A stretch of 64,000 nt of DNA from Mangrovibacterium sp041596335. Lineage in GTDB: Bacteria; Bacteroidota; Bacteroidia; Bacteroidales; Prolixibacteraceae. Every line of letters starts with the position of its first letter. The stretch's first letter is position 1. The stretch covers positions 1 through 64,000 of the forward strand of contig NZ_JBFHIT010000006.1 in the NCBI RefSeq assembly GCF_041596335.1, read 5' to 3'. The notes under the pieces were generated by a model. That model ran no database searches and was not told the DNA's origin. It was given only the letters and a program-made list of their open reading frames with translations. Below are positions 60,578 to 64,000 of this stretch, piece after piece. A program made the position numbers and the translations under genes.

Positions 60578-61528
60578 ATGAAACACTTCACATCCGTACA
60601 CGATTTAGATAACCTGGACGAAGCGCTCAAGCTAGCATTGGAATTGAAACAGGATCCCTACAAATATCAAGATCTGGGCAAAAACAAGACGCTGTTGCTG
60701 GTCTTTTTTAACTCCAGCCTGCGTACTCGGCTGAGCACCCAGAAAGCCGGTCTTAATTTAGGAATGAATGTGATTGTATTTGATATTAATGAAGGTGGCT
60801 GGAAGTTGGAGACAGAACTCGGTGTGATTATGGATGGCGACAAGCCGGAGCATATTCGTGAGGCTGTTCCGGTGATTGGTAAGTATTGTGATATTATCGG
60901 TGTTCGTTCGTTCGCTAAATTTGAAAATAAAGAAGATGATTACGAAGAGAAGATCATCCAACAGTTTATTGATTACGCAGGTGTTCCGGTGGTGAGCATG
61001 GAGGCGGCAACCCGCCATCCGTTGCAGTCGTTTGCCGACCACCTCACTATTGAAGAGCATAAAACAAAAGCGCGCCCGAAAGTTGTTATGACCTGGGCGC
61101 CACACCCGAGAGCGTTGCCTCAGGCTGTGCCAAACTCGTTTGTTGAGTGGATGCGCGAAACCGATTACGAACTGGTAGTGACTCATCCCGAAGGGTACGA
61201 GCTGGCGCCCGAATTTATGGGCGACCTGAAGCCGGAATACGACCAAATGAAGGCCTTTGAAGGTGCTGACTTCATCTACGCGAAAAACTGGGCGGCTTAT
61301 AACGATTATGGCAAAATTCTGTCGAAAAATCGGGATTGGACCGTTAGCGACCGTCAGATGGCGGTAACAAACAACGCGAAGTTTATGCACTGTTTGCCTG
61401 TTCGCCGCAATATGATTGTGAGCGACTCGGTGATCGATGGTCCAAACTCGATTGTGGTTGAAGAAGCCGGAAATCGACTCTTCTCAGCTCAAGCCGTGCT
61501 GAAGATGCTGTTGGATCAAATGAAATAA
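60578..61528 (+). CDS. argF': N-succinylornithine carbamoyltransferase (ArgF' type)
   Basis: 316 residues. The carbamoyl phosphate loop S-S-L-R-T-R (46-51) marks a transcarbamylase, and M-H-C-L-P-V-R-R is the C-terminal substrate motif. Residue 90 is Pro (D-G-D-K-P-E-H). In the characterised pair, N-acetylornithine transcarbamylase of Xanthomonas has Glu92 and N-succinylornithine transcarbamylase of Bacteroides fragilis Pro90 at this place, and this residue decides specificity. So succinylated substrates are expected; an experiment is needed to be sure. Confidence 0.9.
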   Translation: MKHFTSVHDLDNLDEALKLALELKQDPYKYQDLGKNKTLLLVFFNSSLRTRLSTQKAGLNLGMNVIVFDINEGGWKLETELGVIMDGDKPEHIREAVPVIGKYCDIIGVRSFAKFENKEDDYEEKIIQQFIDYAGVPVVSMEAATRHPLQSFADHLTIEEHKTKARPKVVMTWAPHPRALPQAVPNSFVEWMRETDYELVVTHPEGYELAPEFMGDLKPEYDQMKAFEGADFIYAKNWAAYNDYGKILSKNRDWTVSDRQMAVTNNAKFMHCLPVRRNMIVSDSVIDGPNSIVVEEAGNRLFSAQAVLKMLLDQMK

Positions 61529-61547
61529 AGAAGATCGTCACTAAGTT

Positions 61548-61611
61548 GTCATTCATTAGTCAAGTGTCGTTACAACGATGAACTGAATGACTATTGGTGA
61601 CTATGAATGAC
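61548..61611. repeat. near-perfect inverted repeat between argF' and argB
   Basis: GTCATTCATTAGTCA (61548-61562) and TGACTATGAATGAC (61598-61611) pair with a single bulge, and TCGTTACAACGA lies between. Could form a cruciform or RNA hairpin in the spacer; no T-tract. Confidence 0.5.
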
Positions 61612-61627
61612 ATTCCAAAAAGAGGAT

Positions 61628-62404
61628 ATGACAAAGCAAAAGCTCACACTCGTAAAAGTTGGCGGTAAGGTAGTTGAGGAGAAAGATTCTTTGGCTGATT
61701 TGCTGGCCCGTTTTTCGAAGCTGGAAGGATTAAAAGTACTGGTTCACGGAGGTGGCCGTTCGGCAACAGCTTTGGCTGAGCGCCTTGGTATTGAAACGAA
61801 AATGGTGGAAGGCCGACGCATTACTGATTTGGATATGCTGGAAGTGGTGACCATGGTGTACGGAGGCTTGGTGAATAAGAACATTGTAGCACAGCTACAG
61901 GCCTTGGGGATGAATGCCATTGGGATCACCGGAGCCGACCTGAACTACATGCAAGCGGTAAAACGTCCGGTGAAAACCATCGATTACGGCTATGTAGGAG
62001 ATATTGTCGCGGTGCAGGTAGAAGAGCTGAACTTGCTGTTGGAGAAGAACGTGATTCCGGTTTTGGCACCTTTATCACACGACAAGCAAGGCAGCATGCT
62101 GAATGTGAATGCCGATACCATTGCCGCTGAGGCAGCCGTTGCTTTTGCAAAGTATTTCGATGTGGAGCTGGTGTTCTGCTTCGAGAAACCGGGAGTGCTG
62201 GAGGATTCGGAAGACGATCATTCGGTGATCGGTTCGTTGAATCATGCCCAGTTTAAAGCTTTGCAGGAAAGCGGCGCTATTCATGCCGGAATGATCCCCA
62301 AGCTGGATAACAGCTTCGATGCCATTAAACGAGGGGTCTCCAAAATCCGAATCACGAATATCCCCGGTTTGCAAACCGGTGGTACATCTTTATTGCCTGA
62401 GTAA
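61628..62404 (+). CDS. argB: acylglutamate kinase
   Basis: 258 residues from the ATG at 61628; an in-frame start at 61607 lies inside the inverted repeat and adds 7 residues. Amino acid kinase fold: V-K-V-G-G-K-V, V-H-G-G-G-R-S-A-T-A-L-A, and I-G-I-T-G-A-D. Phosphorylates N-acyl-glutamate. Last gene of the arginine/proline cluster. Confidence 0.94.
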   Translation: MTKQKLTLVKVGGKVVEEKDSLADLLARFSKLEGLKVLVHGGGRSATALAERLGIETKMVEGRRITDLDMLEVVTMVYGGLVNKNIVAQLQALGMNAIGITGADLNYMQAVKRPVKTIDYGYVGDIVAVQVEELNLLLEKNVIPVLAPLSHDKQGSMLNVNADTIAAEAAVAFAKYFDVELVFCFEKPGVLEDSEDDHSVIGSLNHAQFKALQESGAIHAGMIPKLDNSFDAIKRGVSKIRITNIPGLQTGGTSLLPE

Positions 62405-62427
62405 ATATTGATTTTAGATACAATCAG

Positions 62428-62475
62428 AAGAAGCTCCGTCCTTAACGTTAAGGACGGAGCTTCTTTCTTTTTAAA
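62428..62475 (+). terminator. terminator closing the arginine/proline cluster
   Basis: A 38-base perfect palindrome (left arm 62428-62446, right arm 62447-62465) centred on AACGTT, followed by T-rich sequence. Confidence 0.92.
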
Positions 62476-62580
62476 TAGTCAAGATTGGGATTTGTTCGTG
62501 CTTTAACCACGATCCAAACGAACCGCGAGCCGGATATTGCCGTAAATATCAATGATAACCTTAAAAGGAAATGATTAGAT

Positions 62581-63285
62581 ATGGTTGCAGTTTTAAACTT
62601 GATGGTTTTTTGGGGAATTTTCTTTCTGTTGCCGGAGTTGTTCGTTCAGGGAGATCAGTATGAGTTGAAGCGAAAACAGATGGTAAAGCAACAGATTGAA
62701 GCTCGGGGAGTAAGTGATCAGTTGGTTTTGGACGCGATGCGGAGCGTGCCTCGACATCTGTTTGTCGCTGCTGGATATGAGGATTTTGCCTACCTGGATC
62801 GACCCTTGCCCATTGGGTACGGACAAACCATTTCGCAACCTTATATTGTGGCTTATATGACTGAACTGATCCGGCCTGAACCTTCGTTTAAAGTGCTCGA
62901 AATTGGAACCGGCTCAGGGTATCAGGCAGCGGTGCTGGCCGGAATTGTCGATAAAGTTTATACCATTGAGCTTGTTGATGCACTGGCTAAACAAGCCACC
63001 GGACTGCTAGAAAAGTTGAATTATAACAACGTTCAGGTAAAAAGCGGTGACGGGTATGTCGGCTGGATTGAGCATGCGCCTTACGATGCGATTATCGTTA
63101 CCGCTGCAGCCGATTCGGTTCCACCGCCTTTGCTGGAACAGCTGAAAATTGGCGGGCGAATGGTTATTCCGGTGAAAGGCGGGCACGATTACCAATATTT
63201 ACAGCTACTAGAAAAAAAAGAAAACCGTGTTGTGTCCCGAAATGTGATTCCGGTGCGTTTCGTCCCTTTTATCCATAAAGATTAA
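62581..63285 (+). CDS. pcm: protein-L-isoaspartate O-methyltransferase
   Basis: 234 residues. A hydrophobic N-terminus (about 3-20) suggests export. The PCMT domain follows: motif I V-L-E-I-G-T-G-S-G-Y-Q-A-A-V-L (about 105-119), R-P-L-P-I-G-Y-G-Q-T-I-S-Q-P. It repairs isoaspartyl sites by methylation with SAM. Exported members are known in Bacteroidota. Single gene, convergent with the next. Confidence 0.93.
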   Translation: MVAVLNLMVFWGIFFLLPELFVQGDQYELKRKQMVKQQIEARGVSDQLVLDAMRSVPRHLFVAAGYEDFAYLDRPLPIGYGQTISQPYIVAYMTELIRPEPSFKVLEIGTGSGYQAAVLAGIVDKVYTIELVDALAKQATGLLEKLNYNNVQVKSGDGYVGWIEHAPYDAIIVTAAADSVPPPLLEQLKIGGRMVIPVKGGHDYQYLQLLEKKENRVVSRNVIPVRFVPFIHKD

Positions 63286-63305
63286 TGGCGGGTTTTTGAA
63301 CGAGG

Positions 63306-63851
63306 CTATCTTATTTCTGATCCGGAAATGTTGTCAACGGAAAGCTGATATAATCGTAATTCGTTCGGGTCGTTAGAAATATGTACGCTTGTCTTCCAAG
63401 TCATCCCCAGTTTTTCGAGAAGTCGTTGGGAGGAGATGTTTTCGTGAGTAGTTATGGCATATAATTCCGTAAACAGAAAGTCCTCGAAGGCTGCCTGTTT
63501 GATTCGGCTGGCGGCTTCAAAGGCATAACCCATCCGTTCGTATTGTTCCAGAAGAGCATAGCCAATGTCGATACCTTCCAGACCTTCGCGGTCGTACAGT
63601 CCGCAGCTTCCCATTTTAGCTCCGTCGGTTTTTCGGATGATGGTGTAGTTGCTGAACCCCAGCCGTTCCAATTGGGGCAGCATTTTCTGCCGAATATAAA
63701 TTAGGGCATCCTTTTCGGTTTGAAGACCTCTCGAACCGATATTGGAGAGCCATTTTTCCGAGGTCATTAGCTCGAAAATAAACCCGGCATCCTCTTTGGT
63801 GGTTGGCCGGATTAGTAAGCGCTTCGTTTCGAAAAATTTGTGCCTTTTCAT
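63306..63851 (-). CDS. GNAT acetyltransferase (RimJ/RimL type)
   Basis: 181 residues. N-terminal F-E-T-K-R-L-L-I-R-P-T-T-x-E-D-A and the acetyl-CoA segment D-I-G-Y-A-L-L are those of the RimJ/RimL branch, which acetylates N-terminal or other amino groups. Target unknown. Overlaps nothing; starts 8 bases after the dihydrofolate-reductase-like gene stop. Confidence 0.88.
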   Translation of the reverse strand: MKRHKFFETKRLLIRPTTKEDAGFIFELMTSEKWLSNIGSRGLQTEKDALIYIRQKMLPQLERLGFSNYTIIRKTDGAKMGSCGLYDREGLEGIDIGYALLEQYERMGYAFEAASRIKQAAFEDFLFTELYAITTHENISSQRLLEKLGMTWKTSVHISNDPNELRLYQLSVDNISGSEIR

Positions 63852-63859
63852 GCTCTGTT

Positions 63860-64000
63860 TCAGCCTCTTTTGTAGTAGAGCACCAGGGTGCCACTTTCGC
63901 GAAACAGTCGTGCGTCGGTAATTTGCAGGTTCAGCTCCTTATTGATGCCTTCAAAAATAGTTTTGCCGCTACCTAATATTACGGGGTCGATCATAATCTC
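63860..64000 (-). CDS. dihydrofolate-reductase-family protein, C-terminal end
   Basis: The last 46 codons of a gene entering from the right; stop at 63860. The segment D-P-V-I-L-G-S-G-K-T-I-F-E-G and the closing L-V-L-Y-Y-K-R are characteristic of the RibD C-terminal/dihydrofolate-reductase-like fold. Same strand as the acetyltransferase. Confidence 0.75.
   Translation of the reverse strand, partial: EIMIDPVILGSGKTIFEGINKELNLQITDARLFRESGTLVLYYKRG

Noticed and set aside
1..64000. CRISPR array, insertion sequence, prophage or integrative element
   Set aside because: No direct-repeat spacing, transposase, integrase or phage gene, and base composition and gene types are uniform across the window.

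Overview
The window reads as a chromosomal segment of a Bacteroidota bacterium, probably near the Marinilabiliales/Prolixibacteraceae (inference from gene content only). Signs of the phylum are promoters of the TTTG/TAnnTTTG type, weak ribosome binding sites, an ArgF'-type carbamoyltransferase beside argG-argC-argD and proC-proB-proA, a Reg_prop/Y_Y_Y sensor kinase, DUF4870/TM2/DUF2752 membrane genes and YeeE/YedE half-proteins. I see no phage, insertion sequence, CRISPR array or rRNA, and only one tRNA gene (tRNA-Glu).

Layout. 0-5 kb: an ECF sigma factor, a coiled-coil lipoprotein, two membrane-anchored L,D-transpeptidases, a membrane protein and an untracked 32-residue membrane miniprotein. 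5-11.6 kb: a respiratory sulfur locus of mobA, a Tat-exported molybdopterin reductase with four-cluster ferredoxin and NrfD-type anchor, two YeeE/YedE half-transporters and a periplasmic rhodanese-like protein whose only cysteine is its last residue. 11.7-17.5 kb: tRNA-Glu, a flippase with an asparagine-synthetase-like protein, an AlkD-like protein and an OmpA lipoprotein. 17.6-24.2 kb: small membrane proteins, a Crp/Fnr regulator, a giant sensor kinase, a LuxR-type regulator and a RIC-type di-iron repair protein. 24.3-30.2 kb: selD-mnmH, pyrE, NUDIX, a thioredoxin-fold lipid-side protein and coaD. 30.4-35.4 kb: a methyltransferase/glycosyltransferase fusion and two multi-membrane glycosyltransferase-like proteins. 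35.8-47.2 kb: an NtrC-type regulator without HTH, Ppx/GppA phosphatase, an M48 protease operon, cysK, an ABC exporter, TerC and DUF502.

47.5-62.5 kb holds carbamoyl phosphate, arginine and proline synthesis: carA-carB on the minus strand, diverging from argR-GNAT-argG-argC-argD-proC-proB-proA-argF'-argB on the plus strand. CarAB makes carbamoyl phosphate, which ArgF' and later ArgG use; proB/proA/proC share glutamate as precursor. Pro90 of the carbamoyltransferase points to succinylated rather than acetylated intermediates. argE and argH are not in the window. The last 1.5 kb has pcm, a GNAT acetyltransferase and the tail of a dihydrofolate-reductase-family protein.

The most striking observation is regulatory. 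Intrinsic terminators sit just upstream of cysK, carA and proA, where they would stop transcription before the gene. The cysK leader encodes a 26-residue peptide with three consecutive Cys codons followed by a terminator and a complementary antiterminator segment, a complete layout for cysteine attenuation. The carA terminator hairpin itself contains a 13-codon reading frame with three Arg codons that ends right after the U-tract. These are read directly from the sequence; the mechanism is inferred.
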